The notes beneath the pieces were generated by a model. It was not told the DNA's origin and did no database searches. It saw only the letters and a program-made list of their open reading frames with translations. Source: Conchocele bisecta (Eukaryota; Mollusca; Bivalvia; Lucinida; Thyasiridae). Taken from it: a stretch of DNA of 64,000 nt. The position numbers and the translations under genes are program-made. This document shows positions 31,925 through 43,639 of the stretch, one piece after another. The stretch covers positions 15,674,042 to 15,738,041 of the forward strand of contig CM055272.1 of the NCBI GenBank assembly GCA_029237695.1, written 5' to 3'. Within the stretch, counting starts at the first letter, position 1. Each line of letters begins with the position of its first letter.

Positions 31925-33478
31925 GCTGCATTAGGTGATTTATCACTTCTTCAAAAAGGTTTATATCACCCTTTCGCTTAACTGAGTGATATCACCTATT
32001 CGCTCGAATGGGTGATTATCATTCGAATAGGTGATATCATTCGAATAGGTGATATCCACCTTTCATTTTGAATAGGTGTATCACCAATTTGAATTAAATG
32101 GGTGATATCACCTATTTGAAAGGGTGATTATCCACTCATTCGAATAGGTGAATATCACCCTTTCATTATTTTGGAATTCGAATAGGTGATTATCACCCTT
32201 TCAAAAACTAGGTGATATCATGCAATTTTTGAATAGGTGATATCATGTATTCCAATAGGTGATATCACTAAGTGGTACTAAAGTCCCAAACAGCACCCCA
32301 TAGATATCACCTATTCGAATGGGTGACATCACCTATTTGTATTGAATTGATGATATCATGTATTCAAATAGGTGATATCACTAAGTGGTACTAAAGTCCC
32401 AAACAGCACCCCATAGATATCACCTATTCGAATGGGTGACATCACCTATTTGTATTGAATTGATGATATCATGTATTCAAATAGGTGATATCATGCATTT
32501 GAATGCATGATATCACAATTTCAGAAACAAATAGGTGATATCACCCATTACAATAGGTGATGTCATGCATTTGTATAGGTGATATCACATATTCGAATAG
32601 GTGATATCACTAAATGGTAATAAAGTAAAAAAAAGTGCCTGGGGTGCCATTGGGGATTTTATTACCACTTACAGGCACTTAGTGATATCACCTATTTGAA
32701 TACGTGATATCACCTAATCAAATAGGTGATATCACCTATTCGAATGCATGATATCACCTATTTGAATGGGTGATATCACCAATTCGACTCTGAAATGGTG
32801 ATACCATGCATTCGAATAGGTGATATGCCTTCGAATGCGTGATATCACCTATTCTAATTGGCGATATCACCTATTTATATTGAATTGATGATATCATGTA
32901 TTCAAATAGGTGATATCACACATTCGAATGCATGATATCACCATTTCAGAACGAATAGGTGATATCACCCAATTGAATAGGTGATATCACATATTCGAAT
33001 AGGTGATATCACTAATAATAAAGTCCAAAACGGCGCCTCATAGATATCACTCATTCGAACGAGTGATATCACTCTTTCGTATCAAATTAGTGATGTCACC
33101 CACTCATATGGGTGATATCACCCACATATGGGTGATAGCACCATTCGAAAGGGTGATATCATTTCTCATTCAAATAGGTGATCATCATTCAATAAAAAAT
33201 GAGGGTGATATCACCTATTCGAATGAGTGATATTTCACCCTTTCAAATATGTATACCATTCAGATTCATTGGTGATATCCTATTCAAAAATGAAAGATGA
33301 TCACCTATTCGAATGAGAGATTTTCACCCTTCAAATATTGGATGATCACCCACATTCATTCAAATTGGTGTATCACCTACAAATGAGTGATATCACCTAT
33401 TTGAATAAGTGATATCACTCATTCGAATAGGTGATATCACGAAATGGTATTAAATACCAAAACGGCGCCTCATACATT
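31925..33478. repeat. 1.5-kb field of GGTGATATCACC palindromes
   Basis: Dozens of alternating palindromes occur: GGTGATATCACC (or ATGATATCAT) separated by ATTCGAAT or ATTTGAAT, on a roughly 12/24-bp rhythm. A 113-bp block (AGTGGTACTAAAGTCCCAAA onward) is exactly duplicated at 32271 and 32384. Related AGTGGTA-TTAAAG blocks, one inverted, occur at 32612, 32670, 33010 and 33440. The field can fold in many alternative ways. It has no coding frames. Confidence 0.9.
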
Positions 33479-33552
33479 TAAGGCCGGGCCAGGTCACACC
33501 AGTCACTTAGCTCCTGCCCCAAGGTAATATGATTAGCTATAAGCTTATTAGG
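33479..33552 (+). mobile_element. SINE fragment (internally deleted)
   Basis: TTAAGGCCGGGCCAGGTC joins the head of the SINE to its CAGTCACTTAGCTCCTGCCC region. It abuts the palindrome field. Confidence 0.5.
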
Positions 33553-34019
33553 GCCCCGCCAAGAAATCGATGGTTTCGCCCTGTCCGTCCGCTTTTTTGA
33601 CCGTGGGTAAATGACCTATATTTTCTGCTTCCTTGCTCGGAATTGCTTCATATTTCACACACACACATTGCTCTAAGTGTCCTCTACCGCCATGTGACAA
33701 ATCCAGGTCTGTGCCACCCCCGCTAAGCCCAGGGTCAAGGTCACATACTTGGTGCGTCGCGAAACCTTAACCGTGGCTAAATGGACTATATTTTCTGTTT
33801 CCTTGCTCGGAATTGCTTCATATTTCACACAATCATCCCTCTAAGCGTCCTCTAACGCCATATCCCGAATCATCGTCCGTGCCGCCCCCTTAAACTCAGT
33901 GTCAAGCTCACATTCTTGCTGTGTTCTGAAATTCCAGTAACTTTTACGCTCGTGTAAATGGCTTTATTGACTGGCTACCACAGGGCCCTCAGTGTGTCGA
34001 CATGCCACATTTTCTAGTT

Positions 34020-34425
34020 ACTCTTAAACAGGATTTGATTAAGATCAGCCAAGTAGAACTTAAGTTATCGCGTGGAAAAGGATACCCATCGAGAAAATCT
34101 GCTTCGACAGCCAGGGGAAGATAACTCATGGAACAATTCCGAAAATCTATAGGCTTCTTACTCTTGTCGTGACTAACATGTATACCGAATTTGATTAAGA
34201 TCGGCCAAGTAGAACTTAGTTATCGCGTGGACAAGGATACAGAGTATGAAAATTACAAATGGCCGTCAAGGGGAGATAAGTCATCAGAAATTTTTCAAAA
34301 TCAATAGGCTTCTTCCTCTGGTAGTAACAAAGCTGTATACCAAATTTGATTAAGATTGGCCAAGTTGAACTCTAGTTATTGCGTGGACAAACTGTGCCTG
34401 CCCACCGTACAAGGTGAATACATAA
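34020..34425 (+). repeat. Short array of the 156-bp unit
   Basis: About 2.5 units with AACATGTATACCGAATTTGA, AAGTAGAACTTAGTTATCGC and AATGGCCGTCAAGGGGAGAT. It ends GTGCCTGCCCACCGTACAAG then GTGAATACATAA, as does the larger array at 62220-62990. Confidence 0.75.
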
Positions 34426-34712
34426 TTAACAGCTAAGGTCATTTAAGGACAAGTTTTTTGTGGGTAGGGAATTATACATACAAAAGACACGTTAACAAAT
34501 GTAATAGTTTCCTAACAGGTTTATTATTAAATGATAAAAAGATATGTCTAAGAAATGTGCAACCATCTTTTGTGCAGTTATAGATGGAAAACAACCAAAC
34601 TGCGTAACAGAGGCGGCGTGGCCAGCATTTGCACAACCTACGTAACTCTTACATGTATATCCCTGAATCAAACCATGCCGTCTGCCATTTTTCATTTTTG
34701 GTCCTATTTCAA

Positions 34713-35366
34713 ACAAGAGGGCCATGATGGCCCTAATTCGCTCACCTGACTCCATGAACACCAGAGGAGAATGTGACATTGAGTTCATGTGTTTTAAAAA
34801 TAATTGTGCTATTTTTAGATGGCAGTCATCTTGGATTAAGGGATGACTCATTTTACCAAATCTGAAAATGCTTCACCCAAGGATCTTAACTTCCTATGAA
34901 GTTTGGCCAGCATCGACCATGTGGTTCCTGAGAAAAAGACGTTCAAAATCTCGAATAAATGGACTCTTTGGCGGCCATCATGGATGTTATAATCATCCGA
35001 TTCAGACAAAAATAAAATTCGAACCCATGGGCCACGCCCATTTTTGACCACGGGGTCACCATTTTCACAACTTTGAAAGAGCATTGTAAATCGATAATTT
35101 CTACCAAGTTTAGTCGAAATCCGGCCAGCGGTTCAGAAGATTTTTTAAGAATTTTTGCTATTTTTAGACGGCGGCCATCTTGGATTACGTAATGACGTAA
35201 TTTTAACAATTTTGTAATCCCCCTACCTAATGACCATGAAGTTTGGTGACTATAGGCCCAATGGTTACCGAGGAGAAGACGTTTGAAAATGTTCACGGAC
35301 GACGACGACGGACGACAGACACATTGCGGTAACAATAGCTCACATGAGCTTCGCTCAGGTGAGCTA
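34713..35366 (+). mobile_element. Dispersed element with 3' AGCTCAC hairpin
   Basis: It starts around AGAGGGCCATGATGGCCCT and ends with GCTCACATGAGC-TTC-GCTCAGGTGAGC followed by TAAAAAA. In between are repeated blocks (TTTTTAGA-GG-GGCCATCTTGGATTA at 34813 and 35161). A terminal hairpin followed by CTAA is reminiscent of a Helitron 3' end, but the hairpin sits directly against the end; the class is uncertain. Frames here are non-coding. Confidence 0.6.
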
Positions 35367-35496
35367 AAAAAACATGTGCTAACAAATCAAGAGAATCGTT
35401 TACAATTCCCTTGTGTTGCCAGAATAGTTGAAAGCATTATATACAAGTGGCTTTCAAAAATAAAAGCAGCAGACGACAATTTTTTATTCGAGATAT

Positions 35497-35610
35497 TTAA
35501 GGGTTGGTCATGTAAGGCCGGGCAAACGGGTTCGATCCCATTTTAACCTGCTGCATTGGGGGGGAAATCACAAAAGCAGAACGGAATATTTACATCGAGA
35601 AGGGTTGTAC
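35497..35610 (+). mobile_element. SINE fragment
   Basis: TAAGGCCGGGCAAACGGGTT then CGATCCCATTTTAACCTGCT matches the head of the SINE at 40646. It is truncated after ATTTACATCGAGA. Confidence 0.7.
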
Positions 35611-36554
35611 ATCTACAATGTCTCTTGTTAAACTACCCTTTGGGTGCTCCCAACCAACCACACACATCTACTTTACTGAAACTACTAACCCTTTCAACAC
35701 TACAAACTTGTGAACTAGAAAGGTCGGTAAAACCGACGGATGCTCCCCGATTCCGCTTGGACTCACAAAGGAAATATTTACCGTTTATATATGCACAATG
35801 AATGACAACCGCTACCCAACTCTATGTTTTGACCTCGGACCTGGTATAAGGGATTTGTCAAAAGATTACTCAATTATATATATGTAAAAAAGAAAGCACA
35901 AACAACATGTTGGTCAGTTTATATATGCACGGGCGAATGACCACGCTACCCTCGACTGACATAGCTTGGTCAGCAAAGTTACTAAGTAATATACATGTGG
36001 ATGTTAAAACACAAACTATTAGTCAGTTTTATATATGCACAGCGAATGACCAGACAAACTCTGACAACTGACATGGCTTGGCCAGCAAGTTTACTAACTA
36101 TTATATAGTGGTCTCCAGAGACCTTGAAACTGACCTCAGTTTCAGAATGATTGGTTGAAAACTGTACGAGTTGATTACATAATCTTGGTACCCCAATATA
36201 CAGAAGTGTGAAAAAATGAGTATGTTAAAAAGACGATATTTTTGTCAACAATTAGTTTTTCGACATGAAAAGGGGAGGTGCACATTTTCTATATGTGTAA
36301 AATGCATGTGTGAAGTTTCAGAATGATTGGTTAAAAACTGTGGGAGGTGTTGATTACACAAACTTGGCACTCGAATATACAGAAAAGTGTGAAAAAATGA
36401 CCTAAGTTAAAAAGGCAATATATTTGTCAAAAATAAAAAATTTCGGCATGAAAAAGAGAGGTGCACATCTTCAATGTGTGTGTAAAGTTTCAGAATGATT
36501 GGTTAAGAACTGTAGGAGGAGTTGATTACACAAACATGGTACTTCAAAATGTGG
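35611..36554. other. Gene-free, with repeated blocks
   Basis: TTTATATATGCACAGCGAAT-type blocks recur at about 35780, 35922 and 36028. GTTTCAGAATGATTGGTTAA blocks recur at 36142, 36317 and 36487 (about 170 bp apart). No gene is recognised. Confidence 0.55.
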
Positions 36555-36776
36555 ACGCCGGATGGACAAGGCGGCAACAATATGCATAATAAATTTGGCA
36601 GACAGTGTAGATCCAGATGAGCATGTTGGGAACGAGCATTCTTATCAGGATCTGTACTGTTTGTGGCAATATTATATTTGTTTCACGGTCAACTTTCACC
36701 CCTTTTCTTCACAATGTAATAGTCTGAAACATAACAAGGAAATTCACAATCTAATCATATAAGGTTGAACGGGTAA
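36555..36776. mobile_element. F6 repeat copy, diverged
   Basis: CAGTGTAGATCCAGATGAGC is followed by the altered centre ATGTTGGGAACGAGCAT, then AGGTTGAACGGGTAAAC. Confidence 0.6.
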
Positions 36777-37142
36777 ACTACCATACTAGTTTAGTCTAGA
36801 TTTACAAAACCTTTTGGTATCAGACTGATCGATTATTTGAAAAATGCTGGTATATTGCATTCGTCACACACATTATGGACATAATTTTGAAGTTTTGTAG
36901 TTTGTGTAAAGAGGATTGACGGAACACAAGTATTAACTGTTGGCATGTTTAACGAACTATGATCAAAATGTAAGTCCTGTCGATAACCGTTGTGGGAGGC
37001 GCTTGCAACCAATGAAGGCTTGCAGAACATGTTATATTGTCAGTTGAACATTGTCTTCCTTCCCGTCTTCCGGGTTTATCCATGGGGTTGTTACCCATCC
37101 ACCTGAAATGCAAATTGAAATTTAGTTTCCATGCTCCTATTA

Positions 37143-37210
37143 ATTCAAACTCATGCTGTGTATGCTGTGTATGCTGCTGTGTATGCTGTGTGCTGTGTAT
37201 ACTGTGTTCT
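37143..37210 (+). repeat. TGCTGTGTA microsatellite
   Basis: Imperfect repeats of TATGCTGTGTATGCTGCTG. The Cys-rich and Thr/Gln-rich frames on the two strands derive from it. Confidence 0.85.
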
Positions 37211-38140
37211 TTACCTCTCGACACCTCAGCAAAGCTCAATTGAGCTTTACGTCTGTCGTCATCTGCTTTTTGTCCGTCGTTATGTGTCAACAGTTTCAAA
37301 TGTCTTGTCCAACAGTTATCAAGCTGTACATGCATATGTACATGGCCGTTAGGTGAAATTATTGGTAAAATAAAGTATGCATGAAATCAAACATGGGTGG
37401 TATAGAAAAGTAGGTCAACTTCTTCAAACAGGATCTCATGAAGCAACTATTAATACCTGTAATCTCAGGCTGTGTGTGCACTGTACAGCATACCAGATTA
37501 AAACTGTACTGCTTACCATGAAAATATTTAATTTATCACCGTTAGTATTTGTCGACGTAACTTTCCGCCTTTAATATATACATGTAAATTGAATAGGTGT
37601 CTGAACGGTGTACAGTAATAAGAATGTAGATCTAATACATGCTTCATATTCCGTAGAATGTTTTCTCTGTCTTTTCTCTGAATGTTAGTTCTTCCATTCT
37701 TATTGGGAAATATTGTTTTGTGGTGCTTACGTTGTGCGACATGTGAGCGATCAAGCCACCACTGGGTCTCTTGCTAAATGTACTAAACAATTTAGTCTAA
37801 GACACAAGTGATGGACATGTGTAGAACTTCATGTACCATGACTTATCGTCATACATATTAAATCATTGTAATTGACAAGTTATACTTACGTTCTGTCTGT
37901 TTTATAAATTTTCCAAAGTTATAGCTTTCATCTCAGGCATCACCAGAGTAGGTACATGTAGGTGTGTAGAAAGACAACACTCATCTGCTATTGGTATGCT
38001 GTCCTCACATAAATAGGACTGTGCCTGTGAAGGATGCCGTTTCAGAACGTCAAGTATTCCGTGGAGTTCCAATCCTGCATAATGTACATTTGATACTTAA
38101 CAACTACTAATAACTGCACGGTTATCGCCCCTGATCATAA
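37211..38140. other. Gene-free interior
   Basis: No repeat family or coding frame is recognised between the microsatellite and the F6 copy at 38141. Confidence 0.4.
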
Positions 38141-38390
38141 CCCTTTCAAACCAAGTAACTGGAATGAACTGTGATATGTTATTTTTGCAACCAATCCAAT
38201 GGTCACAAAATGGTTTTCAGACTAGTCCATTTATGGGGAAAATGGGGATTTTTGTTCTAGAAAATATGAATATTACTTGCAAAAAGTGCAGATCCTGATG
38301 AGACGGCTCGTCACGAGCCGGCTCATCTGGATCTGTATTTTTTTTTACCAAAACCACTGTACAGGCCTGTGGGGTTGAAAGGGTTAAGAG
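38141..38390. mobile_element. F6 repeat copy
   Basis: Ends ACCCTTTCAAACC and GGGTTGAAAGGGTTAA with centre CGGCTCGTCACGAGCCG. It is close to the copy at 27117. Confidence 0.78.
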
Positions 38391-38815
38391 TGAAAATTCA
38401 TGTTTGATATGAAAGTAAAATAATGCCAATCAATAAACACGTCTGATAAATGTAAATGACTGTTTATGACTTATGAATGCCGCAGAATGGACAAAAAATG
38501 TCTCCCTATAGTACAACCTGGGATGTGGAACAGCAGATTTAACACCTAAAACCAGGCAATATCGTTGAATATCAAATGGACAGGTTTCACTATACATAAT
38601 ACTAATAGTCCCATTTCTTGGAGTCAAGACCCATTGTTTTTTTTTAAAACTAAATGACAGTTGGTGCATTCTGAGGTATAGCTGAGAACACAATTGAATG
38701 AGAAACTTAACACTTTTTTGGCAATTTTGTATTCAGTGACCCAGTGCACGGCCAGTTTCAAGGGTGGAGGAAACCAGAAACAGCAAAGTTTTTTTAAGTC
38801 TGTGACTAAAAATAC

Positions 38816-39106
38816 CTGAGAGCACTCAGCCAGCACACAGAATCTGTGTGACCAATGAGTCACTGCCACCGACAGGTCCTTGCGCACCCTCGTCGTTCTA
38901 TTAGATCTGTATGGAGCAAACAGAGCCCTGGTGGCTTGTTGGATGGTGGAGGATGACGTCGCTTGTCTAGACGCCGGCAGTGCCTGGCTATAGGGCGCAA
39001 ACTGGATGGAGGTGGCGGACGACGCTGTCGTGGTCGTAGACGGTGTGTCTGCCAGCAGGTTAGCAGCCTCCCGTAAAAGGGCAGCTGCTCTTGCTTGTCC
39101 ACTCAT
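38816..39106 (-). CDS. N-terminal exon of an unknown multicopy-type gene
   Basis: 97 codons from ATG to a phase-0 donor (TCTCAG/GTATTT). An acceptor-like TTTCAG lies just before the ATG, so an upstream non-coding exon is possible. The protein starts MSGQARAAALLREAANLLAD, has a Ser/Thr/Ala-rich middle, then THWSHRFCVLAECSQ. From memory, a start with a LLREAA helix followed by a W-x-H-x-F-x-C-L motif occurs in a large family of invertebrate and fish genes often labelled G2/M-phase E3 ligase-like. This is a tentative match. No downstream exon was found on this strand before 36 kb, so it may be a fragment carried by the 14.2-kb element. Confidence 0.45.
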
Positions 39107-40000
39107 ATCTGAAATTGGACACAAAGTAGAAAATGTAGAGCATGGATGCCCCACCAAGCGCTTTGTCAGTAAAATGTAGGTCAAGGTCACATGTTTGGCA
39201 GTGCTTTGCGGTGGGCATCCCCCAATTATCTAATACATGCACACAGCTGAATGTGCTTATTACATGTATTATTTCCTAACTACAGCATATACTATTTAAT
39301 TTCTATGCTAACAACATAAGCACTAAAGTATAATAAAAGTGTGGATATAGATTTGTTTTGGGAGCAACTTTTGGTTTTTGAGGTGGATTTTTCATTTGAT
39401 TTCCATTGACTTTACGGCAATCTCCCGGAATACTCCCACCTGGGTAATGGGAAATAATTTATCTATATAATTTGATTCATTCCGTTATGTAAATATGCAA
39501 ATTTAAGTAACCAAACATCATCATTTCCTTCCTAATACTTTTTCTGCTTGCGAACAAACGTTGTACACCTCTTCTATACACTATTCTACATTGTATTACT
39601 AAAGGAAGGCAAGAAATAATGTTTCATTTAGGAAAAAGAGACACTTGAAAAATGAATTTTGGCCGAGGTTCGTCAAATCAGGTGACGAACGAAGCGTGCA
39701 TTAGCGTACCACTGTCAAATGACACCATCTCAATAACTGTCTGGCGAACCTAAACTATGGTAAATTACCGTAATTATTATTCTCTTGGGTAATGGTGTCA
39801 CTTGACGGACCACGGCAAAATCCTCTTTTCAAGTGTCCGATTCGCAAATAAAATATTATTTAGTAAATCGAATATCCAGTAGTGAAGCAGACTATGTATA
39901 AGGTATAAATAGTTGTGGCCTGGAAACCAGGACCCATCTGTATGTTGAACACTCGCAATGTGTGAAATGTGTTGCTAATTGATTAATTATTGGTGTTAAC
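39107..40000. other. Gene-free, one foldback
   Basis: At 39645-39835 is an inverted pair (AGACACTTGAAAA and GGTTCGTCAAATCAGGTGAC against GTCACTTGACGGACCA and TTTTCAAGTGTCC). Nothing else is recognised. Confidence 0.5.
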
Positions 40001-40060
40001 GACTTATCAACAGCTAAGGTCATTTCAGGCCGGGAAACGTGTCGCTAAACCAGCGTGGAT
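40000..40060 (+). mobile_element. SINE head fragment
   Basis: AACAGCTAAGGTCATTTCAG then GCCGGGAAAC matches the first 50 bases of the SINE at 40646; the rest is absent. Confidence 0.5.
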
Positions 40061-40566
40061 AATAAGCAATTCGCTATAATTATTGATTGTACTTCACTGA
40101 CAAAATAACGAACAGCCTAGACCCCGATCAGACTGCGCGGAGGCACATACCGATCCGGGCCCACACCGCTCGCATCTGTTTTAAGGTCCGTTTTCTCAGT
40201 AGCTGGCCATATACAAACACTGTATGATTGTGTAGTACATGCATTCTGTGGTCCAGTTTAACACGTAAATATGTAGGTCAATAACACATACACGAATGAA
40301 CCTCAGAATGCTAGAAGCCAATAGTAATGTTACATGTAGTAGGTTAGCAACCAGCTCCCGGCCCCCGTAAGTGTCCACAATTCAGTTGTCTACATACACA
40401 AGTGCAATGAAACGGACCAATACAAGCTGAAACCAACATTGGGAGCAAATAAAAACATGTCGATGAAGTCCGTCACCATACCCCCAACCTACATACAGGA
40501 CACTGGCCCCAAGTCCTGTAATCGTTTGGAGCACAACCGACCAACCAAAAAAGTATTAGCTCCTAC

Positions 40567-41590
40567 CTTGCAGACTATTAAACACCCAACGTACACAATT
40601 CTTCACACTCTTCATGTACTCGACATAACCCACGTCCCACGAGAGTTTGTTTGTTTGTTTATTGGTGTTTAACGGCCTATCAACAGCTAAGGTCATGTAA
40701 GGCCGGGCAAACAGGTTCGATCCCGTTTTAACCTGCTGCATTGGGGGGAAAATCCCAAAATCAGAACGGAATATTTACATCGAGATACAACATATTCAGC
40801 CCTGAAATTAGAATAACCTGACCGGGTGCTAGGTCCATACCGCACCAAAGTCACTTGGCCCCTTCCCCTATTTAAAAGTAATACCGGTAGGATTACTCTT
40901 ATAAGGGGTATAACCAGATTCAACTGTCACATACAAAATGCCAAAGACGTATGTGAGGGCCAAACCAGGTCTCCAGTCGGGATTCTGGCAAGGATGAACC
41001 CCGATCATTAAATTACCCATCGCGTGCTCCCACCTGCCACCCACCGTCCTACGAGAGATGAACCCCGTCGCTGGCAAATATCTGCTGACATGGATTCCAA
41101 AGTCCACAGCGATGTTTCCAGAACTGTACGCCATCATAATCACCCGAGGTCACAGCCTGTTCAATACCAACATTGGCTTCTACCACTCTGCTGTTGTAAC
41201 CCGGATATGGTTCCTGTCTCCTAGGAAGCAGCTGACAAACTATGACCCGCTGCACCTGCAGTCCATGATGAATAAACTCACAATACGACAACAAGTCCAC
41301 AACAAACTTTGATACTTCGTTATTTAGTCTTCGCATGCTGGGTCACACAGATCATTTGAACCAAGGTCTACAACAACAATATTACAAGTACAAAGCAAGG
41401 ATTTATCAAAACTATGCAAACGTCCGTCGTGCAACTTCAGACCACCAAATCCCTTAATGTGAACCTTCATCTTGTACTCTGAAAAGCCGAAGTTGATGCG
41501 ACCCTGCTCCCTCTCAACAAAACTCGCCAAACGTGAAACGAAAGAATGTCTCCAAATTGCAACGTGCATAACAGCACCACCGTCCGCCAT
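40567..41590 (-). pseudogene. SGNH/GDSL-hydrolase-like gene, broken by frameshift and SINE
   Basis: Starting at ATG 41590 (MADGGAVMH, good context AAGATGG), the frame shows IWRHSFVSRLASFV, a version of the serine block in which the usual G of GHS is R. It then has VVVDLGSNDLCDP (Asn block). After a one-base frame change near 41330 it shows VQRVIVCQLLPRR and ASDGVHLS (the Asp-x-x-His block). A SINE (40646-41050) interrupts the codon after HLS. On the far side the same frame continues (WDVGYVEYMKS to NSLQ) to a donor GCAAG/GTAGGA at 40567. SGNH enzymes cleave esters. Such domains also occur in some retroelements, so this may be transposon cargo. Confidence 0.6.
40646..41050 (+). mobile_element. 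Complete SINE with 7-bp target duplication
   Basis: About 405 bp, flanked by ACGAGAG at 40639-40645 and 41051-41057. The head has (GTTT)n, TTAACGGCCTATCAACAGCT and GGTTCGATCCC, which matches an RNA polymerase III B box, so it is probably tRNA-derived. There is no A-rich tail at the right end, which reads CCACCTGCCACCCACCGTCC. Relatives are at 1523, 33479, 35497 and 40000. Confidence 0.75.
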
Positions 41591-41652
41591 CTTGACTGTG
41601 AACTTAAAACCGCAATACACAACTTCCAATACACATTATTATTTATGATCAC

Positions 41653-42950
41653 TTGACATATTCGCTATTCTTTGCAGCTTTGGTGGCTATGTAGTCCGTA
41701 TCTGACCTAGTCACTTTATCATACCTATACATGTGCGGTCTTATTCATACAAAACACATTATTTACAATAATTTGCCTATTTCTTAACTTTCTGTTGTAT
41801 TACTATGTATACATATTAGTCTGTTGATGGACCCCGTACTAGGAATAAAAATGTTTGTGATCATTCCTACAAAATGCGTGCTCGTGTTGCAAATTATTGT
41901 TGTGTACGTCTTCTAGTAGAGACACTATTCTACATTGTATTACTAAAGAAGATTAAGAAATAATGTTTTATTTTGGAAGGGAAGTGTGCAATGTTTATTT
42001 GCATGCAGAGAAGTGTTTGGAAGGAAATATGTATGAACATTGCCTTCTAAATACTAGGTCCATCAAGACACCATATATAATGATTCAAATAAAATAACTA
42101 TATTCAGCTACTGGTCGGACAATTAACTTTATGATAATGTTGTGTCAGTTTTCGGGATATAGAATAAAACACTTCATTTAGACGCTTAAAGTATTCCACC
42201 AAGATATACGAGAGCTTCGGCCAAAGTTATAATTTTTTTATCAAACCGAGAGACTGATTGGTTGATCCCAACCATACACATAGAATCAAACAATCAGAAC
42301 AGTTACGCCAGATTTAGTTACCCACAGTGACAATCTGTAACTAACTATCGCCAAAATACATATATCCTGTAAATGATAATTGCTATGACATTTGACGTTG
42401 AATTGTTTTTACATTTTATATACATGTCATAGCGCATTCCAATGAGCTGCCAATACATATTAATATAGAAATAAATAAAATATTGACAAGAACACCGACA
42501 TCTAAATTGTTTGTATGGTTAAATGAATAAATAATTTTTAAAAGCATATACTGATATAGGAAGACTTTGAGCCGCAATAAATAGATAAATTATCACCCAT
42601 GTGGGTGATAGATAAATCAAATCGAGAAAGAAAGAAAAAAAATGATTGCTCCCTTTAGATCGATGGTGAAACATGCTCCTGGTCAATCCAGATCAAGAAC
42701 TACATTCACTGACATTTCATTTTTTATGTGTTCTAAATAGTATTACAACCCCGGGTCAAAACAACCCTGGGTCAATGTCCTTATGTGTATAAACACAGAA
42801 AACATAATTTCCAACAAATGCAATATGTGTTAAATATCTGTCAAAGTTGAGCATGGTTCGGAGTTGTTCTGAGTTGTTCTGAGTTGTTCTGAGTACATAA
42901 CTCTAATTACATTTCATTACATTGCACTACATTGCCTATAAAGCGGAATA
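41653..42950. other. Gene-free interior
   Basis: No gene. GAGTTGTTCTGAGTTGTTCT is a short tandem at 42860-42890. TATCACCCATGTGGGTGATA at 42591-42610 is a 20-bp palindrome similar to the 31.9-kb field. Confidence 0.45.
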
Positions 42951-43215
42951 TGTGCAGTTAGGTTCCGAGTTGAGTATGGAAAAAGTTTCATAACTGGGCC
43001 CGAGGTTATGAAACTTTTTCTGTACTCAACTCAGAACTATGCTCAGCTCGTCAAGACTTATAATTGTACGAGCCAAGCAAGAATATGTGTTCTAAATAGT
43101 ATTTCTGAGTCGAGTATGGAAAGTTTCATAACCTCGGGCCGAGGTTATGAAACTTTTTCTGTACTCAACTCGGAACTATGCTCAACTCGTCAGACTTATA
43201 ATTGTACACCATCGC
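42951..43215. repeat. Two tandem copies of a hairpin
   Basis: GAGTATGGAAAAAGTTTCAT then AACTGGGCCCGAGGTTATG and the complementary arm occur at 42970-43075 and again at 43105-43205. Each folds on itself, and the pair is also a direct repeat. Confidence 0.8.
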
Positions 43216-43639
43216 ACTTATTTTCTCTTCCTCAGGGGGGTACTTATATAAACTGGAATAGCCCAATAGATGTAGATGTAGAAAGTTGTGAAACAAACGG
43301 CTACTGGTAAGCAACGTCTACTGGGTCAATCACAATGATATCATGTGACAATGTACAGCTGTAGGCTGGACTATTTCGGCAAACTATATATAAGATCGCC
43401 CACTGTAATGCCGGAGTGCCTACTTCTCGCAAATAGCCTACTAAGCATGGATATATAGAAAACTGTCTTACTGTCTTATTTTCAATCAATGACGAACATA
43501 AAAAACCGCCTTTTCGTTTAGGAATGTTGAGTTGAATCTTAGTTTCGTATTTGTTTTTATACAAAATTATTGTCAATTATTGCTGATTAAGGCTAAGTAA
43601 ACCGCCTTTTATTAAATAAATATTTTTCCCGATAAAAAA

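Noticed and set aside
31925..33478. CRISPR-like array
   Set aside because: Units are short palindromes without unique equal-length spacers, in a metazoan intron; no cas genes.
34492..35335. Minus-strand frames of 119 and 130 codons
   Set aside because: They lie within the AGCTCAC-hairpin repeat and look like its reverse translation; no known protein pattern.
36949..37356. Cys-rich and His/Thr/Gln-rich frames
   Set aside because: They derive from the TGCTGTGTA microsatellite.
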